This document shows, in pieces, positions 26,253 to 34,885 of a DNA stretch of 64,000 bases; within the stretch, counting starts at the first letter, position 1; every line of letters starts with the position of its first letter. The translations under genes and the position numbers were made by a program. The stretch spans positions 62,001-126,000 of the forward strand of contig JVKM01000036.1 in NCBI GenBank assembly GCA_001072465.1, in the 5' to 3' direction. The DNA is from Xylanimonas cellulosilytica (GTDB lineage: Bacteria; Actinomycetota; Actinomycetes; Actinomycetales; Actinomycetaceae). Below the pieces are notes generated by a model, which worked only from the letters and a program-made list of their open reading frames with translations, was not told where the DNA came from and did no database searches.

Positions 26253-26549
26253 TCAGTCGTCGACTTCAATGAAGTCGTCGTCATCATCCTCGTCGCCGTC
26301 TTCTTCATCGTCATCGGAGTCGTCGAAATCATCGTCGTCATCCTCGGAGTCATCGAGAATGTCGAACGGCAATTCCACGCCCAGCTGAGTGAAAAGAATG
26401 TCGTCGTAGGTGAAGAACGCGTCGCGCAGCGCAAGCTCAGCTGCTTCGAGCGCGGCGTCGTCGGCCTCGTCTCCATCGCGGGCGATGTCGAAGTGGTTTT
26501 CGAAAGCGTTGAGCAGGCGCGTCAGCGCGCGGCGGGCATCTCCAGTCAT
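26253..26549 (-). CDS. Conserved actinobacterial protein with poly-acidic tail
   Basis: 98-aa protein. Residues 1-60 are helical (GDARRALTRLLNAFENHFDIA...ELALRDAFFTYDDILF) and match a family of small actinobacterial proteins sometimes labelled primosomal protein, a label I cannot support from sequence. The last 35 residues are almost entirely Asp and Glu. A DNA-mimic or basic-protein chaperone role is possible but unproven. The start at 26549 fits the family N-terminus and a leaderless TAGAAT (26562-26557) seven bases upstream; an ATG nine bases earlier overlaps that -10. Confidence 0.78.
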   Translation of the reverse strand: MTGDARRALTRLLNAFENHFDIARDGDEADDAALEAAELALRDAFFTYDDILFTQLGVELPFDILDDSEDDDDDFDDSDDDEEDGDEDDDDDFIEVDD

Positions 26550-26582
26550 GACAGTCATTCTACCGTGAGACGGCGCACTTTA

Positions 26583-27680
26583 TCAGGGGAGGTTGAGCTG
26601 CGAACGAATAACAGACACCATCAGGTCGGTTCCCTTGATCTCGGCGGTCTGCTCCGCGCCGAGAATGCGAGTCTGCCCGTCCGCATCAAGCAGCTGCGAC
26701 GCACCCATGTTCGGGCCGAGGGGCAGGATCACCCATTCCTTCGTCGGCTGGTAGATGGCGTCGGGCTTCTCCCCTTCGATCTGGGCGGTGATGTTCGCGA
26801 TGACGACGCGGGCCTGCTGGCGAGCGGCGTCGGCACGCTTCGATTCACGCACATCGGTGAGGTCACCGACGGCGTAGACGTTCGGGTGATCCGCGACCTG
26901 CATGGTGCCATCGACACGGATAGTGCCGTTCGGGTTCATGACGGACTCGTAGTCGCTGCCGATCAGGAAGCCGGTGTTGGCGCGGGCACCGTAGCACTGG
27001 AACCACAGATCGGCCTCGATGACCTCACCGTTCTTAGTTTCGACCATGAAGTGACCGAGGTCGCCGACGTTCTGCGGGGGCAGGTAGGCCAGCTCCGAGC
27101 CGGTCACGACACGTACGCCGAGGGTGCTCAGCTGCTCGCTGATCTCGCTGCGCAGCGCGTCGGTGTAGCCGGGGGTGCCCAGGATCTGATCGGAGGCCTC
27201 GACGATCGTGATGTCCAGGCCGGGGAAAGCATTGGCGAGTTCGCCGGTCAGCTCGATGCCAACGGTGCCACCGCCGACGATCATCACAGAGCGGGCCCGT
27301 CCGAGGTTCTCATGCAGCTGCTCGAGGCGCGCCTTCGCCACGGACGAGCGGTAAGAAGAGTACTTCGCGGGGAAAGGATAGGTCGATCCGGTTGCAAACA
27401 CGACGTAGTCGGCCTCGATCGGGTCGTGGCCGAAAACGTGAACGGTCGTGCCGTCGACACGCGACACGGTGCCTCGCACGACCTCGCCGCGGTGCAGCAG
27501 GTTCGTGTAGGGCATGAAGATCGCGTGTTCCCATACGGTGTCGACCGCGGCACGCAGCGCGGCTGCGTGGTGGACGAACTGGTCCTTCTGTTCGATGAGG
27601 ACAACGTCCGCGATGGGGTCCAGCCCCTTTGCGACCGTGACGCCTCCGTAACCTCCGCCGATGACTGCGACGCGTGCCAT
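26583..27680 (-). CDS. FAD-dependent NAD(P)H oxidoreductase, NDH-2/FSP1-like
   Basis: 365-aa two-dinucleotide-binding flavoprotein. The FAD site is VAVIGGGYGGVTVAKGL at the N-terminus, the NAD(P)H site is VMIVGGGTVGIELTGELA (about 131-148), and VYAVGDLTDV is the FAD-ribityl Asp motif. The overall length and lack of a long C-terminal membrane helix resemble AIFM2/FSP1-like quinone reductases more than 450-residue NDH-2. It probably reduces a quinone from NAD(P)H; the acceptor is not certain. AAGGAGG lies seven bases before the ATG. Confidence 0.86.
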   Translation of the reverse strand: MARVAVIGGGYGGVTVAKGLDPIADVVLIEQKDQFVHHAAALRAAVDTVWEHAIFMPYTNLLHRGEVVRGTVSRVDGTTVHVFGHDPIEADYVVFATGSTYPFPAKYSSYRSSVAKARLEQLHENLGRARSVMIVGGGTVGIELTGELANAFPGLDITIVEASDQILGTPGYTDALRSEISEQLSTLGVRVVTGSELAYLPPQNVGDLGHFMVETKNGEVIEADLWFQCYGARANTGFLIGSDYESVMNPNGTIRVDGTMQVADHPNVYAVGDLTDVRESKRADAARQQARVVIANITAQIEGEKPDAIYQPTKEWVILPLGPNMGASQLLDADGQTRILGAEQTAEIKGTDLMVSVIRSQLNLP

Positions 27681-27751
27681 GTCTTTCCTCCTTATGAGTG
27701 GACCGCGTCTATTGTGTCACCTGGCGGGCACGAATGCGCGTCCTAGGGACC

Positions 27752-28264
27752 TTAGTCCGCGTCGTTGGTGCTCTCCCCGGTCTCCAGGCCGAGGCCGCGC
27801 GCAACATTCGGCGGGAAGAAGTTGGGGCCCTTGAGGACCTTTCCATCCTCGCGCAGCTTGACGGAGCCGTCCGGCATGAGCTTGGAGAGGTTCGAAGCCT
27901 GGACCTCGGCGAGCACAGAATCGAGATCCATTCCGGACTCGATCGCCATACCGTAGATGACATAGATGAGGTCGGCGAGGGCGTCCGCAGCCTCAATAAC
28001 ATCGCGCTCGCCATCGTCTGCCGCTACCGCCTCGGCGGTAGCGGTCTCAATGATCGCGCGGGCGCGCTTGCCGTAGACCGCACCGATGAGTTCCGCGAAT
28101 TCTTCGGCGATCAGGCTCATGCGCATGCCGAGGCGTTCGTAGGACAGCGTCGGATCGTCAAAAGAACGAATCGGCATCGAGTATGTGCGATGGAACTCCT
28201 GGACGAGTTCCATCGGGCTGGGAGCGCCCTGGTTGTTCGAGGCGGGGGTGTTCTTCTCGCTCAT
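27752..28264 (-). CDS. MazG-like nucleotide pyrophosphohydrolase
   Basis: 170-aa all-alpha NTP-pyrophosphatase. The metal-binding signature is IAEEFAELIGAVYG (EEFxE, about 52-65) with ERDVIEAADALADLIYVIYG (ExxD, about 86-105). HRTYSMPIRSFDDPTL and a C-terminal LREDGKVLKGPNFFPPN segment resemble HAM1/HisE-like NTP-PPases that clean nucleotide pools. The exact substrate is unknown. The start overlaps the stop of the DsbA-like gene (ATGA), so the two form an operon. Confidence 0.85.
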   Translation of the reverse strand: MSEKNTPASNNQGAPSPMELVQEFHRTYSMPIRSFDDPTLSYERLGMRMSLIAEEFAELIGAVYGKRARAIIETATAEAVAADDGERDVIEAADALADLIYVIYGMAIESGMDLDSVLAEVQASNLSKLMPDGSVKLREDGKVLKGPNFFPPNVARGLGLETGESTNDAD

Positions 28265-28944
28265 GCGTGATCCTTTCGAGACTGTTCCCAGGCCGTGGCC
28301 AGGATGTTCGTAAATGCGGTGATCGTTTGATGTCCGTCGACGAGGAACTGCGCGTCAAAGACGTACGTTGGGACGGCGGTGACACCCATGTGCATCGCCA
28401 TCTGGAAGTCCGAATACACGCGGGACGCCCATTCCTCGTCGCCCACAGCGAGAGCAGCAAGCTCCGGCGGCATTCCGATGTCCTGTGCACACCCGATGAG
28501 AACCTCGGGGTGGGAGATGTCCAGCCCCATTTCGAAGTGTGCACGCATGATGGCCTCGGCGACTTTCAGTTGCAGCGAGGATGGACCTGCTACCGTATCG
28601 GCATCAATATCCGCATCGTGCGCGGCTGCGATGACGCGGTGTGCGCGCGACGTCGGAGCGATGACGAGGTTATCGAAGTCGAAGCGAATCCCCTCGCGCG
28701 CGCCGAGTGCCTGCATGCGCTCGTCGGATTCGTGCACTTCTTCGAGCGTCGCAGCGCCGGATTCCACGAGAGCCACGACGCGGGGTTTGTCCACGGGGGC
28801 GTCGAGTTCCGGGTCAAGAAGGAAAGCGTGCAGGTAGACCTCGGCCTTGTCACGATGCTCGAAATTTTCGAGGGCTGCACGCAGGTGTCGCAGCCCGAGA
28901 TAGCTCCATGGGTCGCAGGTGTCGAGCCACATGTCGATACGCAC
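28261..28944 (-). CDS. DsbA/FrnE-family thioredoxin-fold protein without the CXXC motif
   Basis: 227-aa protein of the FrnE/2-hydroxychromene-2-carboxylate-isomerase branch of the DsbA family. The usual CPWCYIG active site is DPWSYLG (residues 11-17), with a single Cys at 10; cis-Pro region GVTAVPTYVFDAQFLVDGHQ is normal. Without two cysteines it cannot be a disulfide oxidase, so an isomerase- or glutathione-transferase-like reaction is likelier. There is no signal peptide: it is cytoplasmic. It is coupled to the MazG-like gene. Confidence 0.83.
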   Translation of the reverse strand: MRIDMWLDTCDPWSYLGLRHLRAALENFEHRDKAEVYLHAFLLDPELDAPVDKPRVVALVESGAATLEEVHESDERMQALGAREGIRFDFDNLVIAPTSRAHRVIAAAHDADIDADTVAGPSSLQLKVAEAIMRAHFEMGLDISHPEVLIGCAQDIGMPPELAALAVGDEEWASRVYSDFQMAMHMGVTAVPTYVFDAQFLVDGHQTITAFTNILATAWEQSRKDHA

Positions 28945-28967
28945 GGTGCCTCCTCACGATTGATATG

Positions 28968-28996
28968 GAAAACCCCGGAGCCTTTCGGCCCCGGGG
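28968..28996 (-). terminator. Terminator downstream of tRNA-Leu
   Basis: CCCCGG-A-GCC / GGC-C-CCGGGG (28973-28996) forms a 9-bp stem with one A-C mismatch and a four-base loop. On the minus strand TTTTCC follows. It lies eight bases from the tRNA end and just upstream of the DsbA-like gene. Confidence 0.78.
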
Positions 28997-29003
28997 CATT
29001 TCG

Positions 29004-29090
29004 TGCGCGGAGGGGGACTTGAACCCCCACCCTCGTAAAATGAGGACTAGCACCTCAAGCTAGCGCGTCTGCCTATTCCGCCACCCGCGC
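29004..29090 (-). tRNA. tRNA-Leu (anticodon GAG)
   Basis: 87-base class II tRNA. The acceptor stem GCGCGGG (29090-29084) pairs with TCCGCGC (29011-29005), discriminator A at 29004. The D-arm has GGCGGAATAGGCAGACGC, the anticodon loop CTTGAGG gives GAG (complement of 29054-29056), a long variable arm TCCTCATTTTACGAGGG follows, and the T-arm is GGGGGTTCAAGTCCCCC. The 3' CCA is not encoded. It reads CUC/CUU leucine codons. Confidence 0.97.
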
Positions 29091-29168
29091 AGGTGAGCGA
29101 TGCGAACCGTTGCGATCCGCAAGCGAGTAGAAGCTTAACACGATCTGGGCGACATGCGCCAATCGAAA

Positions 29169-29657
29169 CTAGGAGTCCTTTTCGCCGTTGCGTAGACGCG
29201 AGTCAAGAGTGGCGAAAACCTTGGCAATTGAGTCGATATCGGCGTCCGTCATGCCATCCAGGAGGTACTCGCTGACCGTCTGCTGATGCAGCTCTGTGGC
29301 AGCAAGCACAGTTTCGATCCCCTGGGTCGTCAGGCACGCGTCGTAGCCGCGGCGATCGACCGCAGAGGGGACGCGTTCCACCCACCCGTCGCGCGACAGA
29401 TTCGAAACGAGGTAGGTGACACGCGACGGCGAATAAACGACGCGGTCGGCCAGCTCGCCCATGCGCAGGCGATGGCCAGGCGCTTCCCAGAGGGCCAGAA
29501 GAATGTTGTAGTCGGGCATGGAAACCCCGTAGGTGCGTTTAAGGCGCGTCTCGAGAATGCCCTGCAGGCGCCCGGACGCCTCGAAGAAGACTCGCCATGC
29601 GGCAGCGCGCGCACTATTGGCCTGGACGATCGGCGTCAGTCGTGCTCGTGATTCCAT
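29169..29657 (-). CDS. MarR-family transcriptional regulator
   Basis: 162-aa winged-helix regulator. The fold runs from FFEASGRLQGILETRLKRTYGVSMPDYNILLALWEAPGHRLRMGELADRV to the recognition helix and wing YSPSRVTYLVSNLSRDGWVERVPSAVDRRGYDACLTTQG, then the dimerisation helices. The ligand is unknown. The ATG at 29657 has GGAGGGAG five bases upstream; a frame to 29816 crosses the divergent HAD gene and is rejected. Its -10 (TATTAT, 29702-29697) overlaps that of the HAD gene, so autoregulation would control both. Confidence 0.9.
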   Translation of the reverse strand: MESRARLTPIVQANSARAAAWRVFFEASGRLQGILETRLKRTYGVSMPDYNILLALWEAPGHRLRMGELADRVVYSPSRVTYLVSNLSRDGWVERVPSAVDRRGYDACLTTQGIETVLAATELHQQTVSEYLLDGMTDADIDSIAKVFATLDSRLRNGEKDS

Positions 29658-29695
29658 GTCTCCCTCCTCGTGGTCGTGTCGGATGCTTCTCTCGG

Positions 29696-29702
29696 GATAA
29701 TA
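29696..29702. promoter_or_regulatory. Overlapping divergent -10 boxes (marR-type gene / HAD gene)
   Basis: GATAAT on the plus strand (29696-29701) and TATTAT on the minus strand (29702-29697) share the same bases. Only one promoter can be occupied at a time, and a repressor here would silence both genes. Confidence 0.55.
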
Positions 29703-29745
29703 GGGCATAGTGACTAAGAAAGCACCAACAACGCGGGGGAGCCAC

Positions 29746-30423
29746 GTGTCTTTATCCATTTCTGTTGTCCTTTTTGACGTCGACGGAACGATTGTTGATT
29801 CCGCTCCTGCCGTCATGAGTGCATTTCGTGGCGCACTGTCAGACTACGATTTGCCGATCCCCGACGATCAGCGACTTCGCACCTATGTTGGTCCACCGCT
29901 GTGGTACTCCTTCGGCGACCTGGGTTACGAGGGGGAGCTCCTGGCCAACCTCGTGAGCGGCTACCGCGCGCGATATCAGGCTCACTTTCTTGACCCCGAG
30001 CCTTTCCCCGGGGTTATTGATCTGCTTCATGAACTTCATGATGCGGGTGTTCCGTTGGCCACCGCGACATCGAAGCAGGCCCCGATGGCTCTCGCTCAGA
30101 TGGAGCATCTCGGCCTGTCCAGCGTTTTTGATGTGATTGCCGGTGCTACCCCCGATCCGGCATCGAGCAAAGCAACCGTCATTCACGAGGCCTTGACGCG
30201 CTTGGAGGCCCGCGGCGCCGACATCTCCCACCCCGTCATCGTCGGCGATTCGATCTGGGATGTGTGCGGCGCCAAGGAGGCTGGCATTCCAGTGATCGGT
30301 GTTGGGTGGGGCTACGCGACTGAGGGCGGCCTTGACGACGCGGATGCCGTCTGCGACACGGTCGATGACCTGCGCACATACCTCCTGGATGGCGTGGCAC
30401 AGCACGCGCGAAGTGCTGGTTAG
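29746..30423 (+). CDS. HAD-superfamily phosphatase (Gph/PpaX-like)
   Basis: 225-aa haloacid-dehalogenase hydrolase with cap domain. Motif I is VVLFDVDGTIVDS with the nucleophile and acid/base Asp, motif II is ATATSKQ, and motifs III/IV are ...PASSKATVIHEAL and PVIVGDSIWDVCGAKEAGIPVIGVGWGY. This resembles phosphoglycolate phosphatase or related small-phosphate enzymes. GTG at 29746 has GGGGGAG upstream; GTG at 29710, nine bases after GATAAT, is an alternative leaderless start adding 12 residues. The stop overlaps the dnaE2 stop on the other strand by four bases. Confidence 0.86.
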   Translation: MSLSISVVLFDVDGTIVDSAPAVMSAFRGALSDYDLPIPDDQRLRTYVGPPLWYSFGDLGYEGELLANLVSGYRARYQAHFLDPEPFPGVIDLLHELHDAGVPLATATSKQAPMALAQMEHLGLSSVFDVIAGATPDPASSKATVIHEALTRLEARGADISHPVIVGDSIWDVCGAKEAGIPVIGVGWGYATEGGLDDADAVCDTVDDLRTYLLDGVAQHARSAG

Positions 30424-33400
30424 CGAAAGTCCCGGGAACGCACGTCGATGGGCAGGTCGACGGAGGTGATCCGGAAGGCTTGCACGTTAATTGCGCCATC
30501 ACCCCATTCGAGCGTCCCGCGAACGAGGAGCGCATTCGACTCCAGGCACACGCGTCGAAATTTCTTCCACGCGCCCACCGACACGGAGACGTTGACGAAA
30601 CCTGTCTCGTCTTCAAGGGAGAGGAACGTGATCCCCCCGCCCGTGTGTGGGCGTTGTCGATGGGTGACGACTCCGGCGATGTCGACGATGCGTCCGGCCA
30701 GGTGCTGGCCCAGCTCGCCAGCCCGGAGGACGCTAGCGGGTAGTGATCCACGGACGTAGCTGAAAGGGTGGCGCCCCGGGGTTACCCCCGTCGAGGCGAT
30801 ATCCGAGCGCATGCGCTCTACCTCCGATAATGAAGGCAGCATGGGAACGCGCGCCCCCACCTCCGTACCCGGAAGAAACGGCTGCCATTGACCGGCACGA
30901 GCCTGTGGCTGCGCGAGCGCCCCCGCTGCCCACGCACCCTCACGCCGCCCGACCCCCAGGCACTCGAGGGCGCCGGCCATCGCGAGCTTTTCCATGGCAG
31001 AGGCGCTCACGTGGGCGCGCCGTGCGAGGTCCGCCTGACTCGTAAATGCTCCCTGACGCCTGGCTTCGACGATGCGCTCGGCGGCCGCACCCAGGCCTCG
31101 TACCTGAGAGAGCCCGATACGCACCGCAAGCTCGCGATCGACATCGAGGGTAACGGTGCCGCGCGAGGGCAAAGACTCCGGGCGCCCCGGGTTGTAGGAC
31201 TCCCCCGCCTCATCGTCGCGCACACGCTGCACGCTCGCGTCGACGAGTGAATCGTTGACCGACGGACCCACCACGCGCACCCCGTGCCTGCGGGCGTCCT
31301 GCACGAGGGTCGCGGGCGAATAGAAGCCCATCGGCTGAGAGGCCAGGATCGCGGCATAAAAGTGCTCGGGTGCGTGCACTTTTAGCCAGGACGATGCGTA
31401 CACGATGTGTGCGAAGGAAAACGAATGAGACTCCGGAAATCCGAAGTCTGCAAAGCCCTTGAGCTGTTCGAAGATACGCTCGCGCGTGGGCGCATCGATC
31501 CCCCGTTCCTCCATCCCCGCCATGAGGTCCCCTTTCAGAGCTTCCATGCGCTCCGGGCTGCGCTTGGCGCCCATCGCGCGGCGCAGCTGATCGGCACGCG
31601 CTCCCGATAATCCCGCTGCATCCGTCGCGATGCGCATAAGCTGCTCCTGAAAGAGGGGAACCCCGAGCGTCTGGCGCAGGGCAGGCTCAAGGAGTGGGTG
31701 CAGATAGGTGACCTCCTCGCGTCCCGACCGACGCCGCAGATAGGGGTTGACTGAGCGCCCCTGGATCGGCCCCGGTCGGATTAGAGCGACCTCCACGACA
31801 ATGTCATAGAAGCAGCGCGGCTTGAGCCGGGGAAGCGTGTTCATCTGCGCGCGCGACTCCACCTGGAAGACGCCCACCGTGTCGGCCGCACACAGCAAGT
31901 CGTAGACCCTTGGATCCTCCTCCGGCAGGGTGTGCAGGCCTAGGGGCTGGCCCTCGCGTCCTCGCACGACTCGAGGCGCCCAGCCGCGCAGCTGATTCGA
32001 CGCCTCCCCCGCACGTACACTGTCCGCCTGGAGCTCGTCGAAGGCGACGCGCAACGCTGTCAGCATGCCGAGCGATAGCAGGTCGAACTTCACGAGGCCG
32101 GCATCCGCACAGTCCTCCTTATCCCACTGGAGAACCGTACGTCCCGGCATCGAGGCCCACCCAACCGGGCAGATGCGCGACACCGGTTGATCGGTGAGCA
32201 CCATGCCACCCGAGTGGATCCCCATGTGCCGGGGAAGGCGCGCGAGTGCCTGGGCCGCATCCCCAACGAGGGGTGGCACCTCTCCCCTGCCCTGGGACCA
32301 GGCTGTGGCCGTGCCGGCCGGGTATCCGAGGGCGCGTGCGACATCGCGGATCGCTGAGCGCGGGCGGTACGTGATGACGTTCGCGACCTGAGCCGCGCGA
32401 TCCCTCCCAAACGTGTCGTAGACGTACTGGATGACCTCTTCTCGACGACATGCCTCGATATCGACGTCGATATCCGGTGGCCCCGAGCGCGCATCGGATA
32501 AAAATCGCTCGAACAGCAGGTTGTGGCGCACCGCGTCCACCGCTGTGATTCCCAGGCAATAGCACACCGCCGAGTTGGCTGCGCTCCCCCTGCCCTGGCA
32601 GAGGATCCCGTTGCGGGCGCAAAAGTCGACGATCTCCTTAACGATGAGAAAGTAGCCCGCAAAGCCGAGGCGCTCGATGACCCCCAGTTCGTGCTCGATC
32701 GTCTCCCATGCCCGGGGGTGGTGTGCGCGTGATCCGTAGCGCACGCTCGCGCCCTCGTAGGTGCAGTGCGCGAGCCAGCTGTCCGGGGTGTGCCCGTCGG
32801 GGACCTGGGTACGCGGCAAGCGCGGGGCGACGAGGCGCAGGTCGAAAGCGCAAGCGGCTGCGACCTCGCACGCGTTGTCGAGTGCCTGCGGGTGTGCTCC
32901 ATGCAGTCGTGCCATCTCCGCGGGTGAACGCAGGAAGGAGCGGTGCGCGCCCAGGTGAGCCTCCGCCTCGTTTAAGGACGATCCCAAGCGGGTTGCTGTC
33001 AAAATGTCGCCGAGCGCCTGCTTCGAGGGTGAGGACATGCGCGCTCCGCTCGTTGCTACCAGGCGAGTTCCGCTCGCGCGCGCAAGCTCCGCGAGCACGT
33101 CTCCGACTTCGTCCTCGTCCCCACGCGCGGCCTGCCATTCGACGAGCACATGGTCGTGTCCAAATGCGTCCGCGAGCCCGTCCAGGACTCGGCGTGCGGG
33201 TGCCGCGCCCCCGGCTCGTAGTGCGCGCATGAGCGGGCCCCGCCTGCCGCCAGTGAGGACGACGAGCTCCCCTCCGGCCTCGCTCAGATTGACGAGGTCG
33301 TGGCGGGGATTGCGTTGCCCGGGTTCGGACAGCGCTCGATCGCTCATCGCTCCCACGAGATGCGCGTAACCGGTGGGGCTGGCCGCCACAATGGGGAGGC

Positions 33401-33704
33401 GCATCCCCGGGTCTTCCGCTCCGGGAGCGAGTCCCCACCCCGGTGCAGATGACCCCGGAATGATGCTCCTCAGAGCGTCCGGCGCGAGCGTGAGCTCAGC
33501 GCCGTACACGATCGGCAGGCCGGCCGCGCGGGCTGCCATGGTCGTCTGAACCGTCGAGTACATGCCGTCGACGTCGAGAATTGCGAGGGCATCGAGCCCG
33601 AGGCGCGCAGCTTCCTCCACCATGCGCGCGGGCTCATCAGTCCCGTCCAGGAAGGTGAAAGCGCTGTGTGCATGCAGTTCTGCGTAGCGTCGTTCCGTGG
33701 TCAC
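30420..33704 (-). CDS. dnaE2: Error-prone DNA polymerase III alpha subunit DnaE2
   Basis: SOS-induced C-family polymerase for mutagenic translesion synthesis, partner of ImuA'/ImuB. The 1094-aa protein has an N-terminal PHP domain (YAELHAHSAFTFLDGTDEP), the catalytic palm with GPPDIDVDIEACRREEVIQYVY (active-site Asp pair) and the fingers region with YDIVVEVALIRPGPIQG, helix-hairpin-helix GLGAAAERIVEAR and a C-terminal OB fold. The start is GTG at 33704, six bases after a perfect TATAAT (33716-33711), a leaderless transcript; the frame to 33977 runs past the promoter. A LexA box lies immediately upstream. Confidence 0.95.
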   Translation of the reverse strand: MTTERRYAELHAHSAFTFLDGTDEPARMVEEAARLGLDALAILDVDGMYSTVQTTMAARAAGLPIVYGAELTLAPDALRSIIPGSSAPGWGLAPGAEDPGMRLPIVAASPTGYAHLVGAMSDRALSEPGQRNPRHDLVNLSEAGGELVVLTGGRRGPLMRALRAGGAAPARRVLDGLADAFGHDHVLVEWQAARGDEDEVGDVLAELARASGTRLVATSGARMSSPSKQALGDILTATRLGSSLNEAEAHLGAHRSFLRSPAEMARLHGAHPQALDNACEVAAACAFDLRLVAPRLPRTQVPDGHTPDSWLAHCTYEGASVRYGSRAHHPRAWETIEHELGVIERLGFAGYFLIVKEIVDFCARNGILCQGRGSAANSAVCYCLGITAVDAVRHNLLFERFLSDARSGPPDIDVDIEACRREEVIQYVYDTFGRDRAAQVANVITYRPRSAIRDVARALGYPAGTATAWSQGRGEVPPLVGDAAQALARLPRHMGIHSGGMVLTDQPVSRICPVGWASMPGRTVLQWDKEDCADAGLVKFDLLSLGMLTALRVAFDELQADSVRAGEASNQLRGWAPRVVRGREGQPLGLHTLPEEDPRVYDLLCAADTVGVFQVESRAQMNTLPRLKPRCFYDIVVEVALIRPGPIQGRSVNPYLRRRSGREEVTYLHPLLEPALRQTLGVPLFQEQLMRIATDAAGLSGARADQLRRAMGAKRSPERMEALKGDLMAGMEERGIDAPTRERIFEQLKGFADFGFPESHSFSFAHIVYASSWLKVHAPEHFYAAILASQPMGFYSPATLVQDARRHGVRVVGPSVNDSLVDASVQRVRDDEAGESYNPGRPESLPSRGTVTLDVDRELAVRIGLSQVRGLGAAAERIVEARRQGAFTSQADLARRAHVSASAMEKLAMAGALECLGVGRREGAWAAGALAQPQARAGQWQPFLPGTEVGARVPMLPSLSEVERMRSDIASTGVTPGRHPFSYVRGSLPASVLRAGELGQHLAGRIVDIAGVVTHRQRPHTGGGITFLSLEDETGFVNVSVSVGAWKKFRRVCLESNALLVRGTLEWGDGAINVQAFRITSVDLPIDVRSRDFR

Positions 33705-33710
33705 ATAGCT

Positions 33711-33732
33711 ATTATATAGAACATATGTTCGA
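33711..33732 (-). promoter_or_regulatory. dnaE2 promoter with LexA (SOS) box
   Basis: TCGAACATATGTTCTA (33732-33717) matches the actinobacterial LexA consensus TCGAAC-N4-GTTCGA at 11 of 12 fixed positions. It directly abuts TATAAT (33716-33711), so LexA would occlude the promoter. The same box lies 89 bases upstream of the divergent dehydrogenase start. Confidence 0.9.
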
Positions 33733-33820
33733 TACTGTTGTTGGGGGGAGCTGTGTTGGCGCGTACAGATGGGGTGCGAGGCGCCCCTCCCATGAGGAGC
33801 ACAAGCCCTATGCTGGGAGC

Positions 33821-34885
33821 ATGGAATCCATGCGCGCAGCGTCGCTTCGCTCCCCCGATGCACTGGTACTCGACGAACGCCCCATCCCGGCACTTGGCCC
33901 ACGCGACGTTCTCCTCTCCGTCGAAGCGACAACCCTGTGCGGCACGGACCTGCGCATCGCAACGGGACAAAAGACAAACGGCGTCACCCCGGGCGTGGTC
34001 CTCGGCCACGAAATCGCCGCACGCGTGTGGCGCGTTGGAAGTGACCTCACCACAGGGGTTGACGTTCCCGCTCCGGGCACGCAGGTCGGACTCGCGCCCG
34101 AGATTGCCTGCGGGCACTGCGCCCCCTGCACGAGTGGGCGCTCTAACGTGTGCGCGAACATGCGCCTATTCGGAACGGGGGTGGATGGAGGCCTCGCAGA
34201 CTTCATCCTCGTCCCCGAAGAAGCGCTCGCGTGCATCATCCCCGTCGCTCGCGAGATCGCCCCGCCTCACCTCGCGCTCGCCGAGCCGCTCTCGTGCTGC
34301 CTGCGCGCAACAACACGCCTACCCATCGAATCCAACTCCCGTGTCCTCGTTCTGGGAACTGGCCCGATCGGCCTCATCCACTGCGCACTCGCGGTTTCTG
34401 CCGGCGCACGCGTCATGGCGTGCGGACGGCAGGCACGCCTCGAACCCGCGCGAGCGATGGGAGCCGAGTTGACGACCAGCGCCCAAGGCGAGGATCTTGT
34501 GCGTGAGGTCCTGACGTGGACTGACGGTGTTGGAGCAGACGTCGTTATCATCGCAGTCGGAGCCCCAGACCTCGTCCCCATTGCCACTCAGTGCGCGCGT
34601 ATCGGCGGCCACATTTCTTTCTTCGCCGGCTTCCCCGCGGGAGCGATGACTCAGATCGACCCAAACCTCGTGCACTACCGGGAGCTGACCATCAGCGGCA
34701 GCGCGAACGCAACCCTTGACGACTACGCGGCGGCCGTCGAGGCGCTCTCAAGTGGACGCATTGACCTGTCGCCACTCATCACACACGAGTATGAGCTGTC
34801 CGACGTGCGCGAGGCCCTCGACGCCGTGCGCACACGCGCCGGCCTGAAGGTCGCCGTGCGCCCGAAAGGCATCGCCGTCCTTTAG
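33821..34885 (+). CDS. Zinc-dependent medium-chain dehydrogenase
   Basis: 354-aa alcohol/polyol dehydrogenase-type protein. The catalytic zinc site includes CGTDLR and GHEIAARV. A structural zinc loop CGHCAPCTSGRSNVC provides four cysteines. The NAD(P)-binding fold has VLVLGTGPIGLIHCALAV. The overall form is close to sorbitol, threonine or L-idonate dehydrogenases; the substrate is not known. TATGCT (33809-33814) ends six bases before the ATG at 33821; the longer frame from 33668 crosses the dnaE2 promoter and is rejected. Its stop overlaps the helicase stop by four bases. Confidence 0.88.
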   Translation: MESMRAASLRSPDALVLDERPIPALGPRDVLLSVEATTLCGTDLRIATGQKTNGVTPGVVLGHEIAARVWRVGSDLTTGVDVPAPGTQVGLAPEIACGHCAPCTSGRSNVCANMRLFGTGVDGGLADFILVPEEALACIIPVAREIAPPHLALAEPLSCCLRATTRLPIESNSRVLVLGTGPIGLIHCALAVSAGARVMACGRQARLEPARAMGAELTTSAQGEDLVREVLTWTDGVGADVVIIAVGAPDLVPIATQCARIGGHISFFAGFPAGAMTQIDPNLVHYRELTISGSANATLDDYAAAVEALSSGRIDLSPLITHEYELSDVREALDAVRTRAGLKVAVRPKGIAVL

